Assembly (NCBI RefSeq): GCF_009380135.2
Contig: NZ_WHUT02000002.1
Coordinates: 124,001-188,000 of the forward strand
Length of the DNA stretch: 64,000 bases
Direction: 5' to 3'
From: Fertoeibacter niger
GTDB taxonomy: Bacteria > Pseudomonadota > Alphaproteobacteria > Rhodobacterales > Rhodobacteraceae
The notes under the pieces are model-generated. The model ran no database searches and was not told where the DNA came from. It saw only the letters and a program-made list of their open reading frames with translations. Below, piece by piece: positions 17,586 to 25,731 of this stretch (position 1 is its first letter; each line of letters starts with the position of its first letter). Made by a program: the position numbers and the translations under genes.

Positions 17586-18499
17586 GGGTTCGACCAGGCC
17601 TTTTTGCCCGCCCGGTCCACCACCGTGACCCGGATGAACGGCGTGTCGCGGAAACGGTCCAGCGCCATGCGCGCCGTGGTCATGGATTCGCCGTGCAGCG
17701 CCTTGGCCGCCGTGCCCGACCCCTGCACGATCACCGCCGCCGCCGCCGAGCAATCGACCTCCACCGCATCGGCGCTGATGCGGATGTCGCGGATCTCGGG
17801 GCCTTGGCTGGAATAGAACTGCCCGGCCTTCAGCGCCACCAGCAACGCCTCGGGTTCGTTCACCTCGGCCTTCACCATCACCCAGCCGCCGAAATGGTCA
17901 GGCTCGTAGAAATGCGCGTCATCGGTCGCGATCAGGCTCAGCCGCCGACCCTCGGTCAGCAGCAGGTCGGCAATCGCCGCGCCATCGGGCCGGTCGCAGC
18001 CGGTGGCGCAACCGTGGTTGTAAATCTCCACCGCATGCGCCGCTGTGATGCCGCGCGCATCGGCCAGCGTCAGCCCCGACCATTGCGGATGCGCCACGGC
18101 CACGAAGGCCCCCGCCGCAACCGCCCGCGCCGCCAGCTCGGCCCCGCTTTCCTGCCCTTCGACCACGCCGAAATGCGGGGAATGCGAGGGCGCGAAATCC
18201 GGCGGCAGGCCCACAGCCAGGATATGCCACAGCTCGCCATTAGCCATGGCCCCGGAATGCAGTTCGGCCCCCAGGATGGTGGTGAAACTGTTTGTGCGCA
18301 TCGGCAGCGTATCGACAATCGGATAGCCATAGAGGCCGACGAAATGGTCGGTCAGCGCCAGGAAGTCATAGCCTTCGGCGCGGTAGCGGCGGCAGACCTC
18401 TTCGGGGGCCAGCACGCCGTCGGACCGGGTGGAATGGGTGTGCAGGTTGCCGCGCCAGAAACGGCCCGGGGCGGTGAAGGCAGGCAGGGATTGGGTCAT
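17573..18499 (-). CDS. PHP-domain metal-dependent phosphoesterase
   Basis: 308 residues. The N-terminal PHP domain shows all expected metal ligands: NLHTHSTRSDG (H20, H22, D27), LTDH (D51, H52), GAELHSG (E79), VAHPQW (H137) and ATDDAHF (D193/D194, H196). The C-terminal part is a beta-rich region of unknown role. PHP enzymes hydrolyse phosphoesters; one characterised member opens 5-phosphoribosyl 1,2-cyclic phosphate, the C-P lyase pathway product. It lies 94 bases downstream of phnM on the same strand, and the island has no phnP, so that reaction is a plausible role (inference). No signal peptide is evident. Confidence 0.8.
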   Translation of the reverse strand: MTQSLPAFTAPGRFWRGNLHTHSTRSDGVLAPEEVCRRYRAEGYDFLALTDHFVGLYGYPIVDTLPMRTNSFTTILGAELHSGAMANGELWHILAVGLPPDFAPSHSPHFGVVEGQESGAELAARAVAAGAFVAVAHPQWSGLTLADARGITAAHAVEIYNHGCATGCDRPDGAAIADLLLTEGRRLSLIATDDAHFYEPDHFGGWVMVKAEVNEPEALLVALKAGQFYSSQGPEIRDIRISADAVEVDCSAAAAVIVQGSGTAAKALHGESMTTARMALDRFRDTPFIRVTVVDRAGKKAWSNPYFF

Positions 18500-18593
18500 G
18501 ATGTCCTCGTGGTTTGCGGCATGCTAGCGGGCAGGCGGTAACAGGGGAATGACTGCGCGCGGCATCACCCGCGCGTTTCGCGCCACGTCGCTT

Positions 18594-19736
18594 TCAGGCC
18601 ACGCGACGGCCCTGCACCCAGGTGCCGCGCACCACAGCCGATCCCGCCAGACGCGCCACGCGGATCACATCGGCCCGCGCGCCGATATCCAGATGCCCCC
18701 GGTCGGCAAGGCCGGTGGCCGCAGCCGGGGCCGCCGTGACCGTGGCCACCCCGCGCGGCAGATCACCCCACAGATCACCCAGCATCAGCGCCGCCTGCAA
18801 CAGCGCGGCGGGCACATAGTCGGATGACACGATATCCAGCAGATCGGCCTTTGCCAGCGCTTCGGCGGCGACATTGCCGGAATGCGACCCGCCCCGGATC
18901 AGGTTCGGCGCACCCATCATCACCCTGATGTTGTGGTCGTGGCAGGCAGAGGCTGCCTCGACCGTGGTGGGAAATTCGGCGAAATGCGCGCCATGTTCGG
19001 CAGACCGGGCCACATGATCGGTGGTCGTGTCATCATGACTGGCCAGCACCGCGCCATAGCGCCGGGCCTCGGCCACGGCCACACGCTCATGCAACGCACC
19101 AAAGCGCACCTGCAATTCCTTCTGCCCCGCAATATGGCCCTCGAACTCCGCCTCGGAATAGCCGTGCTTGCCGATGACATAGTTCTTCAGCTGCGTCACA
19201 TCGCGGAACTGGCGCTGGCCGGGGGTATGATCCATCAGAGAAACAATGCCGATCCGGTCGGCAGGGCCGAATTTCGCCATTTCCTCGACCAGTGTTTCGG
19301 AACAGATTTCCGCCCGCAAATGCAGGAAATGGCTGATGCGCAAGGCACCTTGCGCGCGCAGGTCAAGGATTTCATCCGCCAGCACCCGGGCATATTCGCC
19401 GTAATTGCCCTTGGATTTCGACACCACCGACCCCACCCGCAGCGCATCGAAAACCGTGGTGATGCCCACGCCCGCGAGTTCCGCATCATGGGCGATGATT
19501 GCCGCCTGATGCGGCCAGCTGACCTTGGGGCGCGGTTCGATATGGCGTTCCAGATTGTCGGTGTGCAGCTCGATCAGCCCCGGCATCACCAGATCGCCGC
19601 CGCAATCCACCGCCCCTGCGGGCACGCCCGCGCCCGACGCAATGCCGGTGATGCGGCCATCCGACAGGGTGATCGACCCGCGCAGCACTTCCCCCGGCAG
19701 GACAAGCGTGGCATTGGCAAGGATGGTGTCAGTCAT
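18594..19736 (-). CDS. phnM: Alpha-D-ribose 1-methylphosphonate 5-triphosphate diphosphatase
   Basis: Releases pyrophosphate from the triphosphate product of PhnGHIL to give the C-P lyase substrate. 380 residues, normal length. The amidohydrolase-fold metal motif is canonical: IELHTDNLERHIEPRPKVSW, with later SHDDTT, GAPNLIRGGSHSGN and SSDYVP. The start is ATG 19736 because AAGGA lies seven bases before it. It is separated from phnN by the opposite-strand DUF1045 gene, so it has its own divergent promoter. A second, less canonical paralogue occurs at 27730-28911. Confidence 0.93.
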   Translation of the reverse strand: MTDTILANATLVLPGEVLRGSITLSDGRITGIASGAGVPAGAVDCGGDLVMPGLIELHTDNLERHIEPRPKVSWPHQAAIIAHDAELAGVGITTVFDALRVGSVVSKSKGNYGEYARVLADEILDLRAQGALRISHFLHLRAEICSETLVEEMAKFGPADRIGIVSLMDHTPGQRQFRDVTQLKNYVIGKHGYSEAEFEGHIAGQKELQVRFGALHERVAVAEARRYGAVLASHDDTTTDHVARSAEHGAHFAEFPTTVEAASACHDHNIRVMMGAPNLIRGGSHSGNVAAEALAKADLLDIVSSDYVPAALLQAALMLGDLWGDLPRGVATVTAAPAAATGLADRGHLDIGARADVIRVARLAGSAVVRGTWVQGRRVA

Positions 19737-19767
19737 GGTCATGTCCTTCGGAATCGGTGGGGTAGTC

Positions 19768-19785
19768 ATGTCACGGCGCTGTGAC
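19768..19785. promoter_or_regulatory. Pho-box-like repeat between phnM and the DUF1045 gene
   Basis: ATGTCAC-GGCG-CTGTGAC is a 7-4-7 arrangement of two half-sites 11 bases apart, close to the PhoB consensus (two CTGTCAT units). It sits in the 71-base divergent gap, so could activate both genes under phosphate starvation. Match is by eye only. Confidence 0.55.
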
Positions 19786-19807
19786 GAAATGCAATTAGGC
19801 CGGGGCC

Positions 19808-20497
19808 ATGGAAAATTTTGAACGCTACGCCATATATTATGCGCCCGCGCCCGGCGCATTCGCCGATTTCGCGGCCTGCTGGCTGGGGTGGGATGCCGCT
19901 GCCGGCCGCGAAATGCCGCATCCCGCGCTGCCCGGGCTCAGCCGTCCGCTGGCGGAACTGACAACAAGCCCGCGCAAATACGGCTTTCACGGCACGGTAA
20001 AGCCGCCGTTCTTTCTGGCCCCCGGCACCGATGTGGCCGGGCTGCACCAGGCGGCGCGGGCACTGTGCGCCGGGCTGGCCCCGGTCACGCTGCCCGGGCT
20101 GGAACTGCACCGGCTGGGCGGGTTCGTGGCCCTGACACCCGAGGGCGACCAGACGGCGCTGGCGGCGCTGGCAGCCCGCGTGGTCGAAGGGCTGGATGCG
20201 TTCCGCGCCCCGCCGACCGAGGCCGAGATTGCCCGCCGCCGCCCCGAGCGGCTGAACCCGCGCCAGCGCGGCTATCTGGCACAATGGGGCTATCCCTATG
20301 TGATGGAAGAGTTCCAGTTCCACCTGACGCTGACAGATGACATCGGCCCCGGTCTGGCGGATGAGGTGGAAACCGTGCTGGCCCCACTGTTGCCCGCCAT
20401 CCTGCCCCGCCCCTTTGTGGTGGACAGCCTGTGCCTGTTCGGTCAGGCGGCGGACGGGCGTTTCCGGCTGCTGCACCGCTACACGCTTTCGGGCTGA
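19808..20497 (+). CDS. DUF1045 phosphonate-metabolism protein (2H phosphoesterase fold)
   Basis: 229 residues. Two HxT motifs, FHGT (H61, T63) and FHLT (H172, T174), are spaced as in the 2H phosphoesterase superfamily, which opens cyclic phosphates or ligates RNA. RKYGFHGTVKPPF is typical of DUF1045 proteins found in alphaproteobacterial phn loci. A role on the cyclic ribose phosphate made by C-P lyase, in place of PhnP, is a reasonable inference. It is divergent from phnM and overlaps the 3' end of phnN by 19 bases on the opposite strand. Confidence 0.85.
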   Translation: MENFERYAIYYAPAPGAFADFAACWLGWDAAAGREMPHPALPGLSRPLAELTTSPRKYGFHGTVKPPFFLAPGTDVAGLHQAARALCAGLAPVTLPGLELHRLGGFVALTPEGDQTALAALAARVVEGLDAFRAPPTEAEIARRRPERLNPRQRGYLAQWGYPYVMEEFQFHLTLTDDIGPGLADEVETVLAPLLPAILPRPFVVDSLCLFGQAADGRFRLLHRYTLSG

Positions 20498-21021
20498 AGG
20501 GCGGCCAGAAACGCCGCCACCGCCACGTCCAGCGGCCCGTCGTTGCGCACCACCTGCACGCCGATGCCGTAAGGGATCTCGTAGTTCGCGCGGGTCAGGC
20601 GGCGGGCGATGTCATCCTTGGTCTCGCGCCCCCGGGCGGCCAGCCGTTCGGCCAGCACCGGCACAGACGCGGTCACATGGATCACCGTCAGCCCCGGAAA
20701 CGCCTCCCACGCATCGCCCAGCATGGCGCGGCTGCCGTTGAAGATCACGTCGCGCCCTTGCTCGATGGCGGTGAACACCGTGGCGGGAATGCCATAGTGC
20801 AAGCCATGCGCGGCCCAGGTCAGCGCGAAATCGCCCCGCGCGGCGCGGGCGGCAAATTCGGCCTCGGTCACACCCTCAAAGGGTTCGCCACCGGCTTCGA
20901 TCGGCCGGGTGATGACCCGCCGCACGATATGCAGATCGGGCCGCCATTCACGTGCCGCCGCAATCAGCGTGTCCTTGCCGGCACCCGATGGCCCGACAAC
21001 CGCAAACACCCGCCCCGGCAT
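20479..21021 (-). CDS. phnN: Ribose 1,5-bisphosphate phosphokinase
   Basis: Phosphorylates ribose 1,5-bisphosphate to PRPP, recycling the ribose released by the C-P lyase pathway. 180 residues. P-loop VVGPSGAGKDT is at the N-terminus, and the guanylate-kinase-like core includes RRVITRP and a lid region RLTRANYEI. Its ATG overlaps the phnL stop by one base. Last gene of the minus-strand C-P lyase operon. Confidence 0.95.
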   Translation of the reverse strand: MPGRVFAVVGPSGAGKDTLIAAAREWRPDLHIVRRVITRPIEAGGEPFEGVTEAEFAARAARGDFALTWAAHGLHYGIPATVFTAIEQGRDVIFNGSRAMLGDAWEAFPGLTVIHVTASVPVLAERLAARGRETKDDIARRLTRANYEIPYGIGVQVVRNDGPLDVAVAAFLAALQPESV

Positions 21022-21719
21022 CAGGCCGCCAGCCCCGGGGTAAAGGCGGTCACATCCACCACCCTGTCACAGACCCGGTCGCGCGCCGCCTCGTCATGGA
21101 AAATGCCCACGATCGCCGCGCCCCGCGCCTTGGCCCCCTCGATCAGCCCCAGCACCACTTCGCGGTTGGTGGCATCCAGGCTGGCGGTAGGTTCGTCCAG
21201 CAATAGGGCGGGGTAATCATGGGCAAAACCGCGCGCGATGTTGACCCGCTGCTGCTCACCCCCGGAAAAGGTGGTGGGCGACAGACCCCACAGCCGCTGC
21301 GGGATGTTCAGCCGCGCCAGCAAGCCTTCGGCCCGCGCCCGCGCCTCGGCGGCATCCACCCCCAGCGTCAACAGCGGCTCGGCCACCACATCGACCGTGG
21401 GCACGCGGGGCACCACGCGCAGGAACTGGCTGACATAGCCCAGCACCTCGCGCCTCAGCGCGATGATCTGGCGCGGCTCGGCCCGGGCCACATCCAGATC
21501 GCCCACCATGATCGACCCGGCCTGTGCCAGATAATTGCCGTAGATCATCCGCATCAGCGTGGACTTCCCGGCCCCCGAGGCCCCCACCAGCGCCACGCAT
21601 TCGCCCGGTGCCACATCCAGATGCCCACCCGCCATTACGGGAATAACCGCACCCTGCCCGTCCCGCCCGGGTTGATTGTGCAGGGTAAAACTCTTGCCCA
21701 AGCCTGTCACACGGATCAT
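21021..21719 (-). CDS. phnL: C-P lyase complex ATP-binding protein PhnL
   Basis: ABC-type ATPase (232 residues) that works with PhnG, H and I in forming ribose-linked phosphonate from ATP. Walker A GASGAGKST, signature FSGGEQQRVNIARG and Walker B ALLLDEP are present. The start is ATG 21719, which has GGAAGA ahead of it and an ATGA overlap with the stop of corA; an ATG five codons upstream is possible. The unusual feature is that corA, not phnK, is directly upstream. Confidence 0.94.
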   Translation of the reverse strand: MIRVTGLGKSFTLHNQPGRDGQGAVIPVMAGGHLDVAPGECVALVGASGAGKSTLMRMIYGNYLAQAGSIMVGDLDVARAEPRQIIALRREVLGYVSQFLRVVPRVPTVDVVAEPLLTLGVDAAEARARAEGLLARLNIPQRLWGLSPTTFSGGEQQRVNIARGFAHDYPALLLDEPTASLDATNREVVLGLIEGAKARGAAIVGIFHDEAARDRVCDRVVDVTAFTPGLAA

Positions 21720-22681
21720 AGCCATTTCTTCCATTTGAAAAACAGATAGGTCGCGGCACCAGCGGCCACCATCAGCCCCAGCGCCATCGGATAGCCCCAG
21801 GGCTGTGCCAGTTCAGGCATCACGGCAAAGTTCATGCCATAGATGCTGGCGATCAGCGTCGGCGGCAGGAACAGCACCGCCACGACCGACACGATCCGCA
21901 CGGTAGAGTTCTGTTGCAGGTTGATCATGCCCAGCGTGGCATCTGACGCCAGGCCGATGCGGTTTGACAGGAAATCGCCATGCACCTCCAATGCCGCGAT
22001 GTCGCGCAGCAGCGCCTTCACCACAGCGCGGTGCAGCGCGTCATGCCCATGATCCTGCAACCGGTGCAGGAAAAACCCCACGGCCCGCTCCAGCGTCAAC
22101 AGGGCCAGCCGCACCCGGCCCAGCAGATCGCCCTCGCGGCCAACCCGCTCCAGCGCGACCTGCAACCGAAGCGGGGCCAGTTGCCCGTTCTGCGGGGTGA
22201 AAACGGTGCGCGACACCTCGTCAAGGCCGCGCCCGATGCCCTCCAGCAGGTCGGCCATCCGGCCGATGATCTCTTCCATCAGCCCCAGAAATATCTCATC
22301 CGCCATGGCACAGCCGTGACCCACCTTGTCGGCCCGCGAGGGATACGTTTCAAACGGGCGCGGCGCGTGGTGGCGCACCGTCACCAGCCGCCCCGCCGCT
22401 ATGATGAAACTGACCGGCCCCGATATCGGCGTCTTGGTTTCCGAAAACCCCGGCAGCACCACGGTCATGTAATCCACCCCGTTCTCGCGGTAGAGCCGGT
22501 TGGATATTTCGATCTCTTCCATATCCTCCAGCGTCGGCACATCGACGCCAAAGGCCGAGGCCACGGCAGCGGCTTGATCAGCCGTCGGCTGATACAGATC
22601 GGCCCACAACGCCGCGTCCAGCGGCGCATCAGCGGCCAGTTTCACCAGCGTTCCGCCGAATTCACTGTAGGCATAAAGCAT
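21716..22681 (-). CDS. corA: CorA-family divalent cation channel within the phn operon
   Basis: 321-residue magnesium (or other divalent) channel. A long cytoplasmic helical domain is followed by two C-terminal membrane helices with the selectivity motif in SIYGMNFAVMPEL, then a short basic tail KWKKWL. The start is ATG 22681. It begins four bases after phnK and ends in an ATGA overlap with phnL, so it is a true member of the C-P lyase operon. Mg2+ is needed by the nucleotide-using enzymes PhnGHIKLN, which may explain the pairing; this link is inference. A zinc-exporting ZntB role cannot be excluded. Confidence 0.92.
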   Translation of the reverse strand: MLYAYSEFGGTLVKLAADAPLDAALWADLYQPTADQAAAVASAFGVDVPTLEDMEEIEISNRLYRENGVDYMTVVLPGFSETKTPISGPVSFIIAAGRLVTVRHHAPRPFETYPSRADKVGHGCAMADEIFLGLMEEIIGRMADLLEGIGRGLDEVSRTVFTPQNGQLAPLRLQVALERVGREGDLLGRVRLALLTLERAVGFFLHRLQDHGHDALHRAVVKALLRDIAALEVHGDFLSNRIGLASDATLGMINLQQNSTVRIVSVVAVLFLPPTLIASIYGMNFAVMPELAQPWGYPMALGLMVAAGAATYLFFKWKKWL

Positions 22682-22685
22682 CGGG

Positions 22686-23498
22686 TCACACCTGAAGCAC
22701 GGAAGATACCAGCAGCTGCGTATAGCCATGCTGCGGATCATCCAAGACCTGATCGGTCAGCCCCTGTTCCACAACCTGCCCGCCCTTCATCACCATCAGC
22801 CGGTCGGCCAGCAGCCGCACCACCGCCAGATCATGCGTGACGATGATGGCGCTCAGCCCCATCTGCCGCACCAGCCCGCGCAACAAATCCAGCAGCCGCG
22901 CCTGCACCGACACGTCAAGCCCCCCGGTCGGCTCGTCCATGAACACCAGACGCGGCCCCGTCACCAGATTGCGCGCGATCTGCAAGCGCTGCTGCATGCC
23001 ACCGGAAAACTGCGATGGCCGGTCGTCGATCCGGTCGGCGGCAATCTCCACCCGGCCCAGCCAGTCCGTCGCCTTTTCGCGGATGCCGCCGTAATGCCGC
23101 GCACCCACCGCCATCAGCCGCTCGCCCACATTGCCGCCGGCACTGACGCCCATCCGCAGCCCGTCACGCGGGTTCTGGTGCACAAAGGCCCAGTCGGTGC
23201 GCGCCAGCATGCGCCGCTCGGGTTCGCTCATCCGCACCGTGTCACGCGGACCAGCGGCGGTCTGAAACACCACCGACCCGGCGTCGGGCGCCATATGCCC
23301 GGCAAGGCACGACAGCAGCGTCGATTTGCCCGACCCGCTTTCCCCCACGATGCCCATGACCTCGCCCGGGTAAAGGTCGAACGACACATCCGCGCAGCCG
23401 ATCCGCGCGCCATAGCGTTTCGTCAGCCCCTGCACCGACAACAAAGGTGCGGCCAAAGCTTTCTTACTGGCAAAAATATCCATCTGCTCCGCCGGCAT
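22686..23498 (-). CDS. phnK: C-P lyase complex ATP-binding protein PhnK
   Basis: ABC-type ATPase that docks on the PhnGHIJ core and is needed for C-P bond cleavage. Walker A GESGSGKST, signature FSGGMQQRLQIARN, Walker B LVFMDEP and H-loop VTHD are present. 270 residues from ATG 23498 (AGGG eight bases before); ATG 23483 is the alternative. The first residues MDIFASKKALAA precede the conserved LLSVQGLTKRYG and are encoded by a dispersed repeat box (23461-23481), so the N-terminus is repeat-derived. A double palindrome fills the 82-base gap from phnJ. Confidence 0.94.
   Translation of the reverse strand: MPAEQMDIFASKKALAAPLLSVQGLTKRYGARIGCADVSFDLYPGEVMGIVGESGSGKSTLLSCLAGHMAPDAGSVVFQTAAGPRDTVRMSEPERRMLARTDWAFVHQNPRDGLRMGVSAGGNVGERLMAVGARHYGGIREKATDWLGRVEIAADRIDDRPSQFSGGMQQRLQIARNLVTGPRLVFMDEPTGGLDVSVQARLLDLLRGLVRQMGLSAIIVTHDLAVVRLLADRLMVMKGGQVVEQGLTDQVLDDPQHGYTQLLVSSVLQV
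23461..23481 (-). repeat. Dispersed box forming the phnK N-terminus
   Basis: On the minus strand GGATATTTTTGCCAGTAAGA (plus one base), identical but for one base to the copy inside bchB (43894-43914), and translated in the same frame (DIFASK). Here it starts at the second residue of the likely phnK start ATG 23483. Confidence 0.65.
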
Positions 23499-23524
23499 CA
23501 CACGCGCCCTTTCCGGGTTGTTGC

Positions 23525-23572
23525 CAAGATTTTTTCCTGAAAAATCTTGCCAAAATTCTTCCAAGAATTTTG
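23525..23572. repeat. Tandem pair of A/T-rich palindromes between phnJ and phnK
   Basis: Two adjacent perfect 10-bp hairpins: CAAGATTTTT/AAAAATCTTG (23525-23549) and CAAAATTCTT/AAGAATTTTG (23551-23572). The arrangement matches the pair at 17256-17303. It could limit read-through or protect the phnGHIJ mRNA end. Confidence 0.65.
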
Positions 23573-23580
23573 CGGCCGCA

Positions 23581-24450
23581 TCACGCCGCCTCGGGGGGTG
23601 ACAGCCGCCCGCGCTGCCCCGCCGCCACGCGGGCACCGCAATAATCAGTGTCGGAACAGACGAACATCCGCCCGCCCTGGTCATCCACGATCACCTCGTC
23701 CAGATAGCTGACGCCCGATCCGCACAGGTCGCAGGCATGATCGGCCTTGCTGGCCACAAAGGGATGGTCGTCGAAATCAAGGCTGACCACCTTGGAATAG
23801 GGCGGCAGCGCATAGATGCGCTGCTCGCGCCCCGCGCCGAACAGCTGGATCGCCGGGCAGTCGTTCAGTTTGGGGTTGTCGAATTTCGGGATCGGTGACG
23901 GGTCCATCACATAGCGCCCCTCCACCGCCACCGGATAGGCATAGGACGTGGCAATCTGCCCGTGCCGGGCGATGTCCTCATACAATTTCACATGCATCAG
24001 CCCGTATTCCTGCAGGCTGTGCATCTTGCGCGTTTCTGTCTCGCGCGGCTCGATAAAGCGCAAAGGCTCGGGGATCGGCACCTGATAGACCAGTATCTGA
24101 TCCTCGGTCAGCGCCGCTTCGGGGATGCGGTGGCGGGTCTGGATCAGCGTGGCATCGCGCGTGGCACCTGTCACCGCCACACCCGCCGTGCGCTGGAAGA
24201 AGCTGCGGATCGACACGGCATTCGTCGTGTCATCGGCGCCCTGGTCGATCACCTTCAGCCGGTCCTCGGGGGTCAGGCAGGCCGCCGTCACCTGCACGCC
24301 GCCGGTGCCCCAGCCATAGGGCATGGGCATTTCGCGGCTGGCAAAGGGCACCTGATAGCCGGGCACCGCCAAGCCTTTCAGGATGGCGCGCCTTATCATC
24401 CGCTTGGTCTGCTCGTCAAGATAGCCGAAATTATAGGCAGTTTCGGACAT
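23581..24450 (-). CDS. phnJ: Carbon-phosphorus lyase (radical SAM) PhnJ
   Basis: Cleaves the C-P bond of ribose 1-phosphonate 5-phosphate using SAM and a 4Fe-4S cluster. 289 residues from ATG 24450. The cysteines C240, C243, C265 and C271 in CDLCGSGVSYL and FVCSDTDYCG, and the radical glycine G31 (AVPGYQVPF), fall at the positions known in the E. coli enzyme shifted by one. All catalytic residues are intact, so the C-P lyase should work. About 200 bases separate it from phnI, and these hold a small opposite-strand gene. Confidence 0.97.
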   Translation of the reverse strand: MSETAYNFGYLDEQTKRMIRRAILKGLAVPGYQVPFASREMPMPYGWGTGGVQVTAACLTPEDRLKVIDQGADDTTNAVSIRSFFQRTAGVAVTGATRDATLIQTRHRIPEAALTEDQILVYQVPIPEPLRFIEPRETETRKMHSLQEYGLMHVKLYEDIARHGQIATSYAYPVAVEGRYVMDPSPIPKFDNPKLNDCPAIQLFGAGREQRIYALPPYSKVVSLDFDDHPFVASKADHACDLCGSGVSYLDEVIVDDQGGRMFVCSDTDYCGARVAAGQRGRLSPPEAA

Positions 24451-24511
24451 TTTTTTGCCCCAAATTAACAGTTTGATGACAGGGTGACAGGACACGCCGG
24501 GAGGAACCGCC

Positions 24512-24643
24512 ATGACCGATCAACCCTTGCTGATATTCGCCATGCTGGGCTGTGGCCTGGCCTCGGCGCTTATCCTGTTCCGCGCCGCCACTGTGGTCTA
24601 TCTGCGCAATCAGGCCCGCGCGGCAGAACGGGATGAGGTGTAG
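24512..24643 (+). CDS. Small single-span membrane protein, opposite strand inside the phn operon
   Basis: 43 codons beginning MTDQPLLIFAMLGCGLASAL, with one hydrophobic helix (about residues 6-30) and a charged tail RNQARAAERDEV. GGGAGGAA lies five bases before the ATG, a much better site than chance. It occupies the gap between phnI and phnJ on the plus strand, ending six bases before the phnI stop. It looks like a real gene by ribosome-binding site, positive-inside topology and gap fit. Function unknown. Confidence 0.55.
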   Translation: MTDQPLLIFAMLGCGLASALILFRAATVVYLRNQARAAERDEV

Positions 24644-24648
24644 CACGT

Positions 24649-25731
24649 TCATTCCGCCGCCTCGCGCGCGGCGGCAGCCTCGCTTCGCAGCCGCCGCACC
24701 AGTTCAAGCTCCGCCTGAAAATCCACATAATGCGGCAGCTTGATATGTTCCAGAAACCCCGTGGCCTGAATGTTGTCGCTGTGGCTGAGCACGAATTCCT
24801 CGTCCTGCGCCGGTGCGCCGGTGAAATCCTCGCCCAGTTCCTTCCAGCGCAGCGCGCGGTCCACCAGTGACATGGCAATCGCCTTGCGTTCCGACTGGCC
24901 AAAGACCAGCCCGTAGCCCCGGGTGAATTGCGGCGGTTCGGTCTTTGATCCCTTGAACTGGTTCACCGTCTCGCATTCGGTGATCTCCACCTCGCCGATC
25001 TCCACCGCGAAGCCCAGCTCGGGTATCTCCATCTCCACCGCCACCGTGCCGATGCGCAGTTCGCCCACAAACGCATGGGTGCGCCCATAGCCGCGCTGGG
25101 TGGAATAGGCGAGGCCAAGGATGAACCCCTCATCCCCCCGCGCCAGCGCCTGCAACCGCAGGGCGCGTGACGCGGGCAGTTCCAGCGGTTCGCGCGTCAG
25201 GTCGGGCGGGGTGGTGTTGTCGGCAGGCTCATCCTGGATCAGCCCGTCGCGGTTCAGGAACCCGGTGATATGCGGGGTGCGCGCGGCCAGGGGTGCGGCC
25301 TCGGCGGCCAGCGGGGCCTCGCCCTCGGCCAGCAGTTTGAAATCCAGCAGGCGGTGGGTGTAATCGAACGTCGGCCCCAGCACCTGCCCGCCCGGCGCAT
25401 CCTTGAACGTGGCGCTGACGCGGCGGATACAGGCCATGTCGGCGCTTTCCAGCGGCAGCGAGGCCGCCAGTCGGGGCAAGGTAGTGCGGTAGGCGCGGAT
25501 CAGGAACACCGCCTCGATCATGTCGCCGCGCGCCTGCTTGATCGCCAGCGCCGCCAGATCGGGGTCGTAAAGCGAGCCTTCGGCCATCACCCGGTTCACC
25601 GCCAGTTTCAACTGCTCGCGGATCTGGGGCACCGTCAGTTCGGCTACCGCGGTATCGCCACGCCGTTCCTCGGCCAGAAAGGCATGGGCATTGGCAATCG
25701 CCCGCTCGCCGCCCTTGACTGCCACATACAT
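24649..25731 (-). CDS. phnI: C-P lyase core subunit PhnI
   Basis: Nucleosidase subunit: with PhnG, H and L it displaces adenine from ATP with phosphonate. 360 residues starting MYVAVKGGERAIANAHAF, the family N-terminus. Conserved QIREQLKLAVNRVMAEGSLYD and GYGRTHAFVGELR are visible. ATG overlaps the phnH stop by one base. Confidence 0.96.
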   Translation of the reverse strand: MYVAVKGGERAIANAHAFLAEERRGDTAVAELTVPQIREQLKLAVNRVMAEGSLYDPDLAALAIKQARGDMIEAVFLIRAYRTTLPRLAASLPLESADMACIRRVSATFKDAPGGQVLGPTFDYTHRLLDFKLLAEGEAPLAAEAAPLAARTPHITGFLNRDGLIQDEPADNTTPPDLTREPLELPASRALRLQALARGDEGFILGLAYSTQRGYGRTHAFVGELRIGTVAVEMEIPELGFAVEIGEVEITECETVNQFKGSKTEPPQFTRGYGLVFGQSERKAIAMSLVDRALRWKELGEDFTGAPAQDEEFVLSHSDNIQATGFLEHIKLPHYVDFQAELELVRRLRSEAAAAREAAE

